Counted from the stretch's first letter, positions 1 to 7,436 are shown. The stretch: DNA of 48,530 nucleotides from SZUA-229 sp041589175 (GCA_041589175.1 JBFHWF010000013.1:1-48530), one strand, 5' to 3'. A program made the numbers and translations. The notes: generated by a model from the sequence alone, not told the origin.

Positions 1-325
1 ATGGACCTGGAACGCGATCGGTAAAGCAGCGGGTGCATGGAACCTGACAGAAGATGCTAACGAATCTCAGAAGGGCTTCCTGCTGAACCACTTAATCTCT
101 GAAGAGCTTCCTAAGCACGAGTGTGGTGATCATATCTCTAACTCTGACCCTGTTACCGGTCAGGCTGCATGGTTCGACGTACGTGTACGTGTTTACAAGG
201 CAGAAGATGATGCAGATTGCTCATTACCACAGTTTAAACCGATGCCAGTTCTCCCTGGTATGAGCTTACGCCGTAAGTGGCAAGGCTTCTTTGCGGGTAA
301 GTTTACAAAGAAGGGGGATAAATAA
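1..325 (+). CDS. soeA: Sulfite dehydrogenase catalytic subunit SoeA, C-terminal end (partial)
   Basis: This is the end of a gene that begins before the window; the open frame starts at base 2 and stops with TAA at 323-325. About 107 residues are visible, with a Trp-rich stretch (WTWNAIGKAAGAW) and a basic C-terminus, and no cofactor motif. By itself the fragment is not diagnostic. The call rests on its position directly before a four-cluster ferredoxin subunit and a DmsC-like membrane anchor, which is the order of SoeABC, the molybdopterin enzyme that oxidises sulfite to sulfate in the cytoplasm and passes electrons to quinone. The stop codon shares one base with the next start (TAATG), so the two are probably translationally coupled. 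Another polysulfide, thiosulfate or DMSO reductase-like molybdoenzyme of the same superfamily is possible. Confidence 0.7.
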   Translation, partial: WTWNAIGKAAGAWNLTEDANESQKGFLLNHLISEELPKHECGDHISNSDPVTGQAAWFDVRVRVYKAEDDADCSLPQFKPMPVLPGMSLRRKWQGFFAGKFTKKGDK

Positions 326-1056
326 TGACTCAGTTAGCGCTGATTATCGACCTTAACGTATGCGTAGGCTGTTCAGCCTGCGTAACGTCCTGTAAAGAAT
401 GGAACACCTCGGGTCCTGCGGGTTTTATGTCAGATGACAACCCTTATGCGAAAGACCCAACCGGTACCTTCTTTAACCGTGTACAGACTTATGAAGTTGG
501 CACCTATCCAAATACGGAAACGGTTCACTTCCCTAAGTCATGCCTGCACTGTGAAGAACCACCTTGTGTACCTGTTTGCCCAACCGGCGCAAGTTACAAG
601 CGTGAAAATGACGGTATCGTTCTGGTCGACTACGACAAGTGTATCGGTTGTAAGTACTGCTCATGGGCCTGCCCATACGGTGCGCGTGAAATCGATGAAC
701 ACCAGAAGGTTATGAAGAAGTGTACCCTGTGTGTTGACCGTATTTATGACGAGTCTCTACCAGAGTCTGAGCGTAAGCCGGCCTGTGTACTGGCCTGCCC
801 AACGAACGCACGCCTGTTCGGTGACGTACATGATCCTGATTCATATGTATCCACTGTGATACGTGAAGAAGGTGGTTACCCACTGATGCCAGAATGGGGC
901 ACGCAGCCTTCGAACCATTATCTGCCACGTCGCAAGAACAAGATCACCATCCATGAAGACGAACTGATTCGTGTGGACAATCCGCTCAACAAAGAGCAGA
1001 AAGAACATCACAAACCAGTTGATGGTGCGGTACTTGACGATAGCTCGTTCATTTAA
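325..1056 (+). CDS. soeB: Sulfite dehydrogenase iron-sulfur subunit SoeB
   Basis: A 243-residue electron transfer subunit with four cysteine clusters typical of the DmsB/NrfC/SoeB family. The first is CVGCSACVTSC near residue 13, the second CLHCEEPPCVPVCP near residue 73, the third CIGCKYCSWACP near residue 107, and the fourth is split between CTLC and ACVLACP near residues 133-159. They should hold four [4Fe-4S] clusters that carry electrons from the molybdenum subunit to the membrane anchor. No Tat or Sec signal is present, which fits the cytoplasmic SoeABC rather than a periplasmic enzyme. The start overlaps the soeA stop by one base. A 99-base gap holding a strong hairpin separates it from soeC. 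Family assignment is firm; sulfite as the substrate is inferred from the family and operon order. Confidence 0.85.
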   Translation: MTQLALIIDLNVCVGCSACVTSCKEWNTSGPAGFMSDDNPYAKDPTGTFFNRVQTYEVGTYPNTETVHFPKSCLHCEEPPCVPVCPTGASYKRENDGIVLVDYDKCIGCKYCSWACPYGAREIDEHQKVMKKCTLCVDRIYDESLPESERKPACVLACPTNARLFGDVHDPDSYVSTVIREEGGYPLMPEWGTQPSNHYLPRRKNKITIHEDELIRVDNPLNKEQKEHHKPVDGAVLDDSSFI

Positions 1057-1067
1057 TGGTTTAACCT

Positions 1068-1093
1068 GTTACCCGGTATTTTTACCGGGTAAC
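1068..1093 (+). other. Perfect 11-bp hairpin between soeB and soeC
   Basis: An 11-bp perfect stem (1068-1078 pairing with 1083-1093) closes a TTTT loop just after the soeB stop. No T-run follows, so it does not look like a complete intrinsic terminator. It may stabilise the upstream mRNA or reduce transcription into soeC, giving unequal subunit expression; that role is inferred. Confidence 0.6.
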
Positions 1094-1155
1094 GGTAAAA
1101 TGAGATTTTAATAAGTTACTGTTTGAGTAATTTACAATTTAATTAGGAGAGAACG

Positions 1156-2133
1156 ATGCATCCCGCATTTTCTGTCATATTTTTAACCACTCTGATTGGC
1201 GCAGCTCAGGGCCTGTTCCTCGCGCTGTTCTCAACTCAGGTTTATCAGGAAGTTGGCATTCTTTCGAATGTTAGCGCATCTGGTTTCTACGGCACAGGCG
1301 CTGTGATTTCTTTAATCCTGTTAGGCCTGGGTCTGTTTTCCTCTTTCTTCCACCTGGGGCACCCTGAACGTGCCTGGCGTGCTGCTGCAATGTGGCGTAC
1401 TTCATGGCTGTCGCGCGAAGTTATCGCACTGCCAACCATGATGGCTGCGGTATTCGTCTACGGTGTCATGCACATGTTCGATATGGACGGCATTGCACTG
1501 ACAGTGGGAAGCGTAAACCTGAGTGCAAGCCTGTTTGTTGGTGTATTTGGTGTTATCGCCGCATTCGCGCTGTTTATCTGCACGGCAATGATCTATGCCT
1601 GCATCAAGTTCCTGCAAGAGTGGTCAACACCCTTAACGGTTATTAACTACTTCCTGTTCGGTACAGCGTCTGGCTTTACCCTGGCAACTGCACTGGCTGC
1701 TTATCTTGGTCTGCAGGAACAGGTTAGCTTCCTGGGTGGCTGGGCAATTGCACTGACAGTTGCGGTATTTATTACCCGCCTGGCTTCGCTGTATCGTAAT
1801 AACCGCATCAAGTACAAGTCGACTGTTCAATCTGCGATTGGTATTCGTCACAACCAGATTCAGCAGAAGGTACAGGGTGCTATGGGTGGTTCATTCAACA
1901 CACGTGAATACTTCCATGGCAAAACTGCTCAGTTCCTGAAGTCTATCAAGTACATTTTCCTGGTACTGGTATTCCCAGTTCCTGTTGCACTGATGGCAAC
2001 TGCACTTAGCGATGGCAATACCAGCATTCTGGTTGCTGCATTTGTTATCCAGTATGCAGGGCTGTTAGCTGAGCGCTGGTTCTTCTTTGCTCAGGCTAAT
2101 CACCCTCAGAATATTTACTACCAGACTGTATAA
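1156..2133 (+). CDS. soeC: Sulfite dehydrogenase membrane anchor SoeC (DmsC/NrfD-like)
   Basis: A 325-residue integral membrane protein with about eight hydrophobic segments, beginning with the N-terminal helix that follows MHPAFSVIFLTTLIGAAQG. The loop FFHLGHPERAWRAAAMWRTSW is characteristic of the DmsC family of membrane anchors, which hand electrons from the iron-sulfur subunit to quinone. A clear ribosome binding site, AGGAGA, lies at 1145-1150, six bases before the ATG. It completes the soeABC set, and the tandem hairpins after it mark the end of the operon. In purple and other sulfur oxidisers SoeABC is the main AMP-independent route for sulfite oxidation at the inner face of the cytoplasmic membrane. 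Confidence 0.83.
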   Translation: MHPAFSVIFLTTLIGAAQGLFLALFSTQVYQEVGILSNVSASGFYGTGAVISLILLGLGLFSSFFHLGHPERAWRAAAMWRTSWLSREVIALPTMMAAVFVYGVMHMFDMDGIALTVGSVNLSASLFVGVFGVIAAFALFICTAMIYACIKFLQEWSTPLTVINYFLFGTASGFTLATALAAYLGLQEQVSFLGGWAIALTVAVFITRLASLYRNNRIKYKSTVQSAIGIRHNQIQQKVQGAMGGSFNTREYFHGKTAQFLKSIKYIFLVLVFPVPVALMATALSDGNTSILVAAFVIQYAGLLAERWFFFAQANHPQNIYYQTV

Positions 2134-2145
2134 ATATTCGACGCT

Positions 2146-2167
2146 CTTCCCGGCCTGCGCCGGGAAG
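2146..2167 (+). terminator. Hairpin after soeC, first of two
   Basis: A 9-bp GC-rich stem (2146-2154 with 2159-2167) around a four-base loop lies 13 bases past the soeC stop. It is followed by ACAAAAACACG rather than a T-run, so it is probably an mRNA 3'-end structure that works with the terminator just downstream. Confidence 0.5.
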
Positions 2168-2170
2168 ACA

Positions 2171-2223
2171 AAAACACGACTTGCTCCATTGTTCACAATG
2201 CGATCGAGTCGTGTTTTTTTTTG
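2171..2223 (+). terminator. Rho-independent terminator of the soe operon
   Basis: An outer stem of 11 bp (2171-2181 with 2207-2217) encloses a smaller CATTG/CAATG hairpin and runs into an uninterrupted block of Ts ending at 2222. This is the main transcription stop for soeABC before the yfaZ-like gene. Confidence 0.8.
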
Positions 2224-2306
2224 CATGTGCTTTGTGTATGATCTAGCGAACTATTTCCTCATCAGGGAATCATAGTTACAAACCTTTTTCTAACGAGAAC
2301 ACGAAT

Positions 2307-2876
2307 ATGTTAAGAACAACCAGCCTTATTGTTGCCCTGCTCAGCGTTTCACTTCAGGCCAATGCACGCGGTATTGATCTGAAACTGGCTGACGAAATGG
2401 CCGAAGTTAACTTCCTGACCGAGTCTTCCACCTTTGGATATGGTGGTGCGGATGTTGGACTGGGGCTGTTATTCACAGAAGATGATGACTTCCAGCTACA
2501 GGGTCAGATTATGATCACCGGCAACCCCGCAGGAAATAATCAGTCACTGCAGTTTGGTGTTGGCGGCAAACTGATGATGACGTCTTTCGATGCGGCAAAT
2601 GAAGAAGTTGGTGCTCTCGCACTCGCTGGTCAGCTACGTTATCTGATCCCTGCTGAAATGCCAGTTGCCTTCACTGCGTCTCTTTATTATGCACCAGGCA
2701 TAACATCTTTCAGTGGTGCTGATCAGTATAATGAATACAGCTTTGCTGTTGAGCTCGAAGTTACCCCAAGTGCGCGTGCCTATATTGGCTACCGTAATAT
2801 GGAATATGAGTTTGAAAATGGTGCAGAAGTTGAACTGGATGACGGTGCACACTTTGGTATCAAGTTCGATTTCTAA
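2307..2876 (+). CDS. YfaZ-family outer membrane protein
   Basis: A 189-residue exported protein. Residues 1-20 form a Sec signal peptide (MLRTTSLIVALLSVSLQANA) ending in an A-R-G junction. The rest consists of alternating polar and hydrophobic short strands rich in Gly, Tyr and Phe, and it ends in the terminal Phe (GIKFDF) typical of outer membrane beta-barrels. The layout and length match the YfaZ family, whose precise function is not established. It stands alone: the soe terminator is upstream and a two-way terminator is downstream. An AACGAGAAC stretch before the ATG is the likely weak ribosome site. The family call is fairly firm; whether it is a pore or a structural protein cannot be told. 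Confidence 0.75.
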   Translation: MLRTTSLIVALLSVSLQANARGIDLKLADEMAEVNFLTESSTFGYGGADVGLGLLFTEDDDFQLQGQIMITGNPAGNNQSLQFGVGGKLMMTSFDAANEEVGALALAGQLRYLIPAEMPVAFTASLYYAPGITSFSGADQYNEYSFAVELEVTPSARAYIGYRNMEYEFENGAEVELDDGAHFGIKFDF

Positions 2877-2897
2877 CGTAAATAAATCGCAAACAAT

Positions 2898-2930
2898 AAA
2901 AAAGGCTTCTAGCATCTAGAAGCCTTTTTT
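2898..2930. terminator. Bidirectional terminator between yfaZ-like gene and bfd
   Basis: A 9-bp stem GGCTTCTAG (2904-2912) pairs with CTAGAAGCC (2916-2924) around a three-base loop, flanked by six As and six Ts. It can therefore stop transcription on both strands from the two convergent genes. Confidence 0.88.
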
Positions 2931-2958
2931 AGTTAATTCAAAAAGCTGTATTCAGATT

Positions 2959-3177
2959 CTAAACAGCCATCATCATAACCGCCTGTTCAAACGGCTGATT
3001 CTCCGAAAAATTACGACTATGAGCATCGCGTAACACTTTTTTTGCGCAGCTAGCACAGCGACCACAACACGTTGCAACATTAAGCTCATCACTTAAATCC
3101 TGCAGTGTCGACGCCCCCTGCTCAGCGGCTTCGATGATCTGTTTATCTGTTACACCATTACAAACACATACAAACAT
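2959..3177 (-). CDS. bfd: Bacterioferritin-associated ferredoxin Bfd
   Basis: A 72-residue BFD-like [2Fe-2S] protein. The four cluster ligands are arranged as in Bfd: CVC near the N-terminus (C4 and C6) and CGRCASC near residues 38-44, in the context ATCCGRCASC. Bfd docks on bacterioferritin over the heme and passes electrons inward to reduce stored ferric iron, so that iron can be released when the cell is starved. The gene is divergent from two bacterioferritin genes, and the shared intergenic region carries a good promoter for bfd with an overlapping Fur-box-like sequence. This agrees with induction under iron limitation. The C-terminal 15 residues are less conserved. Confidence 0.93.
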   Translation of the reverse strand: MFVCVCNGVTDKQIIEAAEQGASTLQDLSDELNVATCCGRCASCAKKVLRDAHSRNFSENQPFEQAVMMMAV

Positions 3178-3200
3178 AATATCAGCTCCTCTATGCCTGT

Positions 3201-3230
3201 ATTATAAATGTAAGTGAGAATGATTTGCAA
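3201..3230 (-). promoter_or_regulatory. Predicted sigma-70 promoter of bfd
   Basis: On the minus strand TTGCAA (3225-3230) and a perfect TATAAT (3201-3206) are separated by 18 bases, 24 bases before the bfd start codon. The spacing and boxes match a housekeeping promoter. The start point is not proven. Confidence 0.6.
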
Positions 3231-3234
3231 TAGC
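3216..3234. promoter_or_regulatory. Fur-box-like operator over the bfd promoter
   Basis: GAGAATGATTTGCAATAGC matches 13 of 19 positions of the classical Fur box GATAATGATAATCATTATC. It covers the -35 box and spacer of the bfd promoter, so bound Fur-Fe would block bfd transcription when iron is plentiful. Match counting was done by eye. Confidence 0.55.
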
Positions 3235-3372
3235 ATTGATATAAAAAACAGGCTAGAATCCCTTTTGCAATTATAAAACTATGCAAATCAGCTACTTAGC
3301 TTGTAATCTAATTTGCCGGCACTATACTAAACCGATACCCCACGCCACACAGCGACCGAATGAGGCACCCGA

Positions 3373-3843
3373 ATGAAAACAGATCCCAAGATAAATCAAC
3401 AACTTAACCGCATTCTAAAAAACGAGCTCACCGCCATTAACCAGTATTTTCTACATGCTCGCATGTGCAGAAACTGGGGTTTCGACGAACTGAATGAGCA
3501 TGCCTATAAGTCATCAATTAAAGCCATGAAGCAGGCAGATGACCTGATCGAACGCATCCTGTTTCTGGAAGGACTGCCTAACCTGCAGGATCTGGGAAAG
3601 CTGTTAATCGGTGAAAACCCGGAAGAATCGCTCAAAGGTGATCACACCATGGAACTGCAACAACACAAGGATCTGATCGAAGCGATTAGCCTCTGTGAAC
3701 AGCAGCAGGACTATATCAGCCGAGAGCTACTGGAGAAGATTCTTGAAACCAAAGAAGAACAGATAGACTGGCTGGAGACCCAGCATGACCTGATCAGCAA
3801 AGTTGGGCTAGCTAATTATCTGCAATCTCAAATGTCAGATTAA
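3373..3843 (+). CDS. bfr: Bacterioferritin subunit with heme ligand but incomplete ferroxidase centre
   Basis: A 156-residue bacterioferritin subunit, full length and alignable to E. coli Bfr without gaps. Met52, the heme axial ligand, is present. Of the six ferroxidase ligands only Glu18 and Glu94 remain; positions 51, 54, 127 and 130 are Ala, Gln, Lys and Gln in place of Glu, His, Glu and His. This chain should bind heme at the two-fold interface but cannot form a normal di-iron site. It lies 14 bases before a second bfr gene with the opposite pattern. Paired heme-type and ferroxidase-type subunits are known in other proteobacteria, such as Magnetospirillum and Neisseria, so a mixed 24-mer shell is the likely product. 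It faces bfd across a 195-base gap. Confidence 0.93.
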   Translation: MKTDPKINQQLNRILKNELTAINQYFLHARMCRNWGFDELNEHAYKSSIKAMKQADDLIERILFLEGLPNLQDLGKLLIGENPEESLKGDHTMELQQHKDLIEAISLCEQQQDYISRELLEKILETKEEQIDWLETQHDLISKVGLANYLQSQMSD

Positions 3844-3857
3844 ATGGGGAGAATTCA

Positions 3858-4328
3858 ATGAAAGGTAATCAAGCCATCATCGACACGCTAAACAAGCTGT
3901 TAACCAATGAACTCTCCGCAGCAGACCAGTATTTTATTCATTCACGCATGTATGAAGACTGGGGACTGGAAAAGCTGTTTGAGCGAATCAAGCACGAAGC
4001 AGAAGAGGAGCTCGAACATGCAAGCGCACTGGTAGAGCGTATCCTCTTTCTCGAAGGCACACCTGATGTTGCCAGTCGCGAAGCACTCAACATCGGTAAG
4101 GATGTGCCTGCCATGCTGAAAAGTGATCTGGCTATTGAATACAGCGTCGGACAGCAACTCAAAGACGCGATTGCTCTGTGCGAAACAGAGAAGGATTATC
4201 AAACCCGTGAAATTCTGGAAGTGTTACTACGTGACACCGAAGAGGATCATGCTTACTGGCTGGAACAGCAACTGGGGCTGATAGATAAAATAGGGCTGGA
4301 AAATTATTTACAGAAACAGATGAGCTAA
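3858..4328 (+). CDS. bfr: Bacterioferritin subunit with intact ferroxidase centre, no heme Met
   Basis: A 156-residue bacterioferritin subunit. Glu18, Glu51, His54 and Glu94 are in place, and the last pair is found as Glu128 and His131 after a one-residue insertion, so the di-iron ferroxidase site is complete. Position 52 is Leu (context EELEHAS), so the methionine that ligates heme is missing. It should oxidise Fe2+ and mineralise iron, while its neighbour supplies heme for electron entry from Bfd. It follows the first bfr after 14 bases with a good GGGGAG ribosome site and probably shares its transcript. A hairpin terminator follows. The split of ligands is read directly from the sequence; mixed assembly is inferred from known two-subunit bacterioferritins. 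Confidence 0.93.
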   Translation: MKGNQAIIDTLNKLLTNELSAADQYFIHSRMYEDWGLEKLFERIKHEAEEELEHASALVERILFLEGTPDVASREALNIGKDVPAMLKSDLAIEYSVGQQLKDAIALCETEKDYQTREILEVLLRDTEEDHAYWLEQQLGLIDKIGLENYLQKQMS

Positions 4329-4357
4329 ACGAAATTTTGTAAATAGACAAGCTTCTC

Positions 4358-4400
4358 AAAAACTCTGGCAACAGTCACATCCATGCATGCCAGAGTTTTT
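4358..4400. terminator. Bidirectional terminator between bfr and lipA
   Basis: CTCTGGCA (4363-4370) pairs with TGCCAGAG (4388-4395) around a 17-base loop, with As before and five Ts after. It serves the convergent bfr and lipA transcripts. Confidence 0.72.
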
Positions 4401-4410
4401 AATTCAGACT

Positions 4411-5364
4411 TCAAGACTCAAACTCACCCATCGCCTGCAGATCTGCATGATAGGAAGAGCGAACCATCGGAGCACTGGCTACCTGCTCGAAGCCCATTGA
4501 TTCAGCGATTACTTTATACTCTTCAAACTCATCGGGTGTCACAAACCGCTTAACAGGCAAATGATGTAACGTCGGTTGCAGATACTGCCCCAATGTTAAC
4601 ATCGTGACATTATGTGCACGAAGGTCTTTTAACACCTCCAGCACTTCATCTTTTTCCTCGCCCAGCCCAAGCATGATTCCAGACTTGGTTGGCACGTCAG
4701 GGAATGCTGCACCGAAATCTCTTAGCAGTTCGAGTGAACCTTTATAATCTGCACCCGGACGTGCTTCACGATACAGCCGCGGCACCGTTTCCAGATTATG
4801 ATTAAACACATCGGGTGGTGCTTTCTTTAGAATCTCAAGTGCAATATCTACACGCCCGCGAAAATCCGGCACCAGGGTTTCAACTTTGATCCCCGGTGAG
4901 AGCTCACGCGTCTTTTCAATACACTCAACAAAATGCGCTGCCCCACCATCACGCAAATCATCCCGGTCAACGGAAGTAATCACCACATACTTCAGCTGCA
5001 TTGCCTGGATTGTCTCCGCCATGTTCAGTGGCTCGTCTTTATCTAACGGCAATGGACGACCATGCCCAACATCACAGAAAGGGCAACGTCGGGTACATAT
5101 TTCACCCATAATCATAAAGGTTGCCGTACCATGACCGAAACACTCGCCAAGATTTGGACAGGATGCTTCTTCACATACAGTAAACAGCTTCTGCTCACGT
5201 AACACTTTTTTCAGCCGCTTTACATTTGGGTGCGTCGGCGCCTTAGCACGAATCCATTCCGGCTTACGTGGCATTTTTTCAGTTTTGGCAATCTTCACCG
5301 GAATACGGGATACTTTTTCGGCTCCTGTCTGCTTAACACCGGCAACGACTTTATTTTTACTCAT
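4411..5364 (-). CDS. lipA: Lipoyl synthase LipA
   Basis: A radical SAM enzyme of 317 residues that inserts two sulfurs into protein-bound octanoyl groups to give lipoyl groups on 2-oxoacid dehydrogenases and the glycine cleavage H protein. The auxiliary cluster ligands are in CEEASCPNLGEC, the radical SAM cluster is in CTRRCPFCDV, and the conserved C-terminal RSSYHAD supplies the serine ligand. The open frame extends 15 codons further upstream into lipB, but MSKNK at 5364 is the better start: it lies five bases past the lipB stop and fits the family length. It forms an operon with lipB, which makes its substrate, and with ybeD and dat further upstream. Confidence 0.96.
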   Translation of the reverse strand: MSKNKVVAGVKQTGAEKVSRIPVKIAKTEKMPRKPEWIRAKAPTHPNVKRLKKVLREQKLFTVCEEASCPNLGECFGHGTATFMIMGEICTRRCPFCDVGHGRPLPLDKDEPLNMAETIQAMQLKYVVITSVDRDDLRDGGAAHFVECIEKTRELSPGIKVETLVPDFRGRVDIALEILKKAPPDVFNHNLETVPRLYREARPGADYKGSLELLRDFGAAFPDVPTKSGIMLGLGEEKDEVLEVLKDLRAHNVTMLTLGQYLQPTLHHLPVKRFVTPDEFEEYKVIAESMGFEQVASAPMVRSSYHADLQAMGEFES

Positions 5365-5369
5365 GGCTT

Positions 5370-6014
5370 TTACTGTTGATCGAGTTGTGTAATATCGAGC
5401 TGCTGGCAAAGTGCTTCCAGCAATAGCGACTGTGTTTGCTGCATATCCAGTGGCAGGCCAAGCTGTTTCAGGCTTGTAACCTTAAGGCCAGAATAGCCGC
5501 ATGGGTTTATTCTATCAAAGTCCGCAAGGTCCATGTCCACATTCAGACTAAGCCCATGGTAACAGCCCTTCTGCTTCACCCTTAATCCCAGAGCTGCTAT
5601 TTTCGCGCCATCTACGTAAACACCCGGTGCCTTCGGATCAGCCCTGGCTTCTATGCCCTGCTGAGCCAGGAACTCGATGACCGTGTTTTCCAGCGCGCTC
5701 ACCAGTGCTCTTACACCCATCCCCTTACGCTTCACATCTATCAGCACATAGACAATTAACTGACCCGGTGCATGATAGGTAACCTGACCACCCCGGTCTG
5801 TCTGTATGACAGGTATATTCTCAGGGTTTAGCAGGTGCTCGGGGCTTGCATTAGTGCCAAGGGTAAACACCGGATTATGCTGTAATAGCCAGACTTCATC
5901 CGCCGTATCCGTAGTTCGATTAGCAATAAACTGCTGCATTTGCTGGTACACAGGCTGGTAGTCCTGCAACCCGAGATTCCTGATAATGGCGAAGTGCTTG
6001 AAGTTTTTTGCCAT
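5370..6014 (-). CDS. lipB: Octanoyltransferase LipB
   Basis: Transfers octanoate from acyl carrier protein to lipoyl domains, the first step of endogenous lipoate synthesis. The family signature RGGQVTYHAPGQ is present, as are the catalytic lysine in DGAKIAALGLR and the catalytic cysteine in INPCGYSGL. From MAKNFKH at 6014 the protein has 214 residues, the normal length; the longer frame to 6062 adds a Cys/Phe-rich stretch unlike the family and runs into a repeated leader, so I reject it. It precedes lipA by five bases. The leader upstream contains nested inverted repeats. Confidence 0.95.
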   Translation of the reverse strand: MAKNFKHFAIIRNLGLQDYQPVYQQMQQFIANRTTDTADEVWLLQHNPVFTLGTNASPEHLLNPENIPVIQTDRGGQVTYHAPGQLIVYVLIDVKRKGMGVRALVSALENTVIEFLAQQGIEARADPKAPGVYVDGAKIAALGLRVKQKGCYHGLSLNVDMDLADFDRINPCGYSGLKVTSLKQLGLPLDMQQTQSLLLEALCQQLDITQLDQQ

Positions 6015-6045
6015 AGGTGAACGGGCACAAAAGAAAACGCTAACA

Positions 6046-6142
6046 GCGCAAATGAACGCCAATACACGCAGATACAGCAGTTATTTCTGTTTGCCCCTGG
6101 CAAACAGAAGCCTGGCGTTTATTTGCGTTGTTTGCGTTCATT
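6046..6142. repeat. Nested inverted repeats in the lipB leader
   Basis: The gap between ybeD and lipB has a perfect 11-bp hairpin (6085-6095 with 6099-6109, loop CCT). This sits inside a larger inverted repeat in which 6047-6060 pairs with 6114-6127 with one mismatch. The variant motif GCGTTCATT at 6134-6142 can also pair with 6051-6059, giving two competing outer stems. The repeated core resembles GGCGTTYATTTGCG. It could be an RNA switch, a processing site or a dispersed repeat element. Confidence 0.6.
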
Positions 6143-6153
6143 CACGGTGACTT

Positions 6154-6453
6154 TTAAATACAATATAGAACATGCTCACAGCTGGTCAGTTCCATATAGA
6201 TTTTATCGAGATGATCCTTGCTATGCGCGGTAAACGTGATGGTTATCGAGGTAAACTTACCATTGCTGCTCTGGGTAAACTTAACAGCACCCTCTTGCAG
6301 GTCTTCAACATGACGATTAATAATTTCCAGCACAGCCACTTCCAGTTCGTCACCGGTTTTTCCCATGGCCTTGATGGGAAATTCACAGGGGAACTCGAAC
6401 AGAGTTTCCTGCTCTTCATCGTAGTGAATATCTGTTTTTGGCTTATCGCTCAT
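6154..6453 (-). CDS. ybeD: YbeD family protein (DUF493)
   Basis: A small soluble protein of 99 residues matching the YbeD family, with the characteristic EFPCEFPIKAMGK segment near residue 20 and the hydrophobic, strand-forming C-terminus ending EHVLYCI. The fold resembles the regulatory ACT-like domain of allosteric enzymes, but no substrate is established. It almost always sits between the D-alanine carboxypeptidase region and lipB in gammaproteobacteria, as here. It lies 33 bases downstream of dat and is probably co-transcribed with it. Confidence 0.9.
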   Translation of the reverse strand: MSDKPKTDIHYDEEQETLFEFPCEFPIKAMGKTGDELEVAVLEIINRHVEDLQEGAVKFTQSSNGKFTSITITFTAHSKDHLDKIYMELTSCEHVLYCI

Positions 6454-6486
6454 TTCGCTCTCCGCACCGACACTATCTGAGCCATG

Positions 6487-7350
6487 CTAACTCGCCAGAC
6501 CTTTTCTAAGTTCCGACTTATAAGTCTGGTAAATATCTATCATTCTTTCCCATATGGGGCCAGCCTGACCATTTTCAACCGGTTTGCCATCCAGCTCGAC
6601 CACAGGAAGAATCTCACGTGTTGAGCTGGTGAGCCAGATTTCACTGGCCTGATCCAGCTCCTCGGCTTCTATATCTCTGATTTCATATGCAAAATCATGC
6701 TTTTCCGCCAGTTCGAGTATCAGGTCTCGCGTGATCCCCGGCAACAGGCAGGGGCCCGTCGGCGGTGTAACCAGCACGCCGTCCTTAACAATAAAGACAT
6801 TGCTCGCGGCACCCTCGGTCACCTTAGACCCCTTAACCAGAATCGCTTCAGCAGCCATTCGATCATGGGCCTGCTGACGAAGCAGAATATTACCCAGCAG
6901 GGAAATCGACTTGATATCGCAGAACTGCCAGCGTATATCATCCAGCGTTATTGCCGATACGCCCGGGCGTAACTCTTCCTTGTTAACTGGCATTAATGCA
7001 TTCACCATAACAAACACGGTTGGTGTAATCTCGTCGGGAAATCCATGATTACGTTTTGCGGCTATGCCGCGTGTCACCTGTAAATATACCGACTGATCTT
7101 CACTGGGATTTTTTTCCAGCATCGCTTCCAGTAATTTACGCCAGTCATTATTTGACATTGGGTTTATCAGGCGGATGCCATCAAGGCTGTTCTGTAAACG
7201 CTGAAGATGCTCATCCAGTCGTAACAGGCGCCCACCATAAGCTGGAATGACTTCATAAACACCATCCGCAAATAAAAATCCACGGTCGAGTACCGATATC
7301 TTCGCTTCCTCAAGAGGAAGATATTCACCATTTAAGTAGACAATAGACAT
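6487..7350 (-). CDS. dat: D-amino acid aminotransferase
   Basis: A 287-residue fold-type IV PLP aminotransferase that interconverts D-alanine or D-glutamate with their keto acids. The N-terminal YLNGEYLPLEEAKISVLDRG and FADGVYEV blocks are typical of the DAAT/branched-chain transaminase/ADC-lyase superfamily. Lys147 in the FCDIKSISLL context is the expected PLP lysine, and the GxxP-G-ITR phosphate-binding region (LPGITRDL) is visible. Branched-chain transaminase or aminodeoxychorismate lyase activity cannot be ruled out by eye. Its place between dacA, which releases D-alanine, and ybeD-lipBA supports a D-amino acid role in wall turnover. Confidence 0.87.
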   Translation of the reverse strand: MSIVYLNGEYLPLEEAKISVLDRGFLFADGVYEVIPAYGGRLLRLDEHLQRLQNSLDGIRLINPMSNNDWRKLLEAMLEKNPSEDQSVYLQVTRGIAAKRNHGFPDEITPTVFVMVNALMPVNKEELRPGVSAITLDDIRWQFCDIKSISLLGNILLRQQAHDRMAAEAILVKGSKVTEGAASNVFIVKDGVLVTPPTGPCLLPGITRDLILELAEKHDFAYEIRDIEAEELDQASEIWLTSSTREILPVVELDGKPVENGQAGPIWERMIDIYQTYKSELRKGLAS

Positions 7351-7436
7351 AGATACTCCGAAACATAAGTGATTGCATCAGCTAGCTGCCGAAGTGTAGC
7401 AGACCGCTTATGAATAGCTGAAATGATTTATGAATC

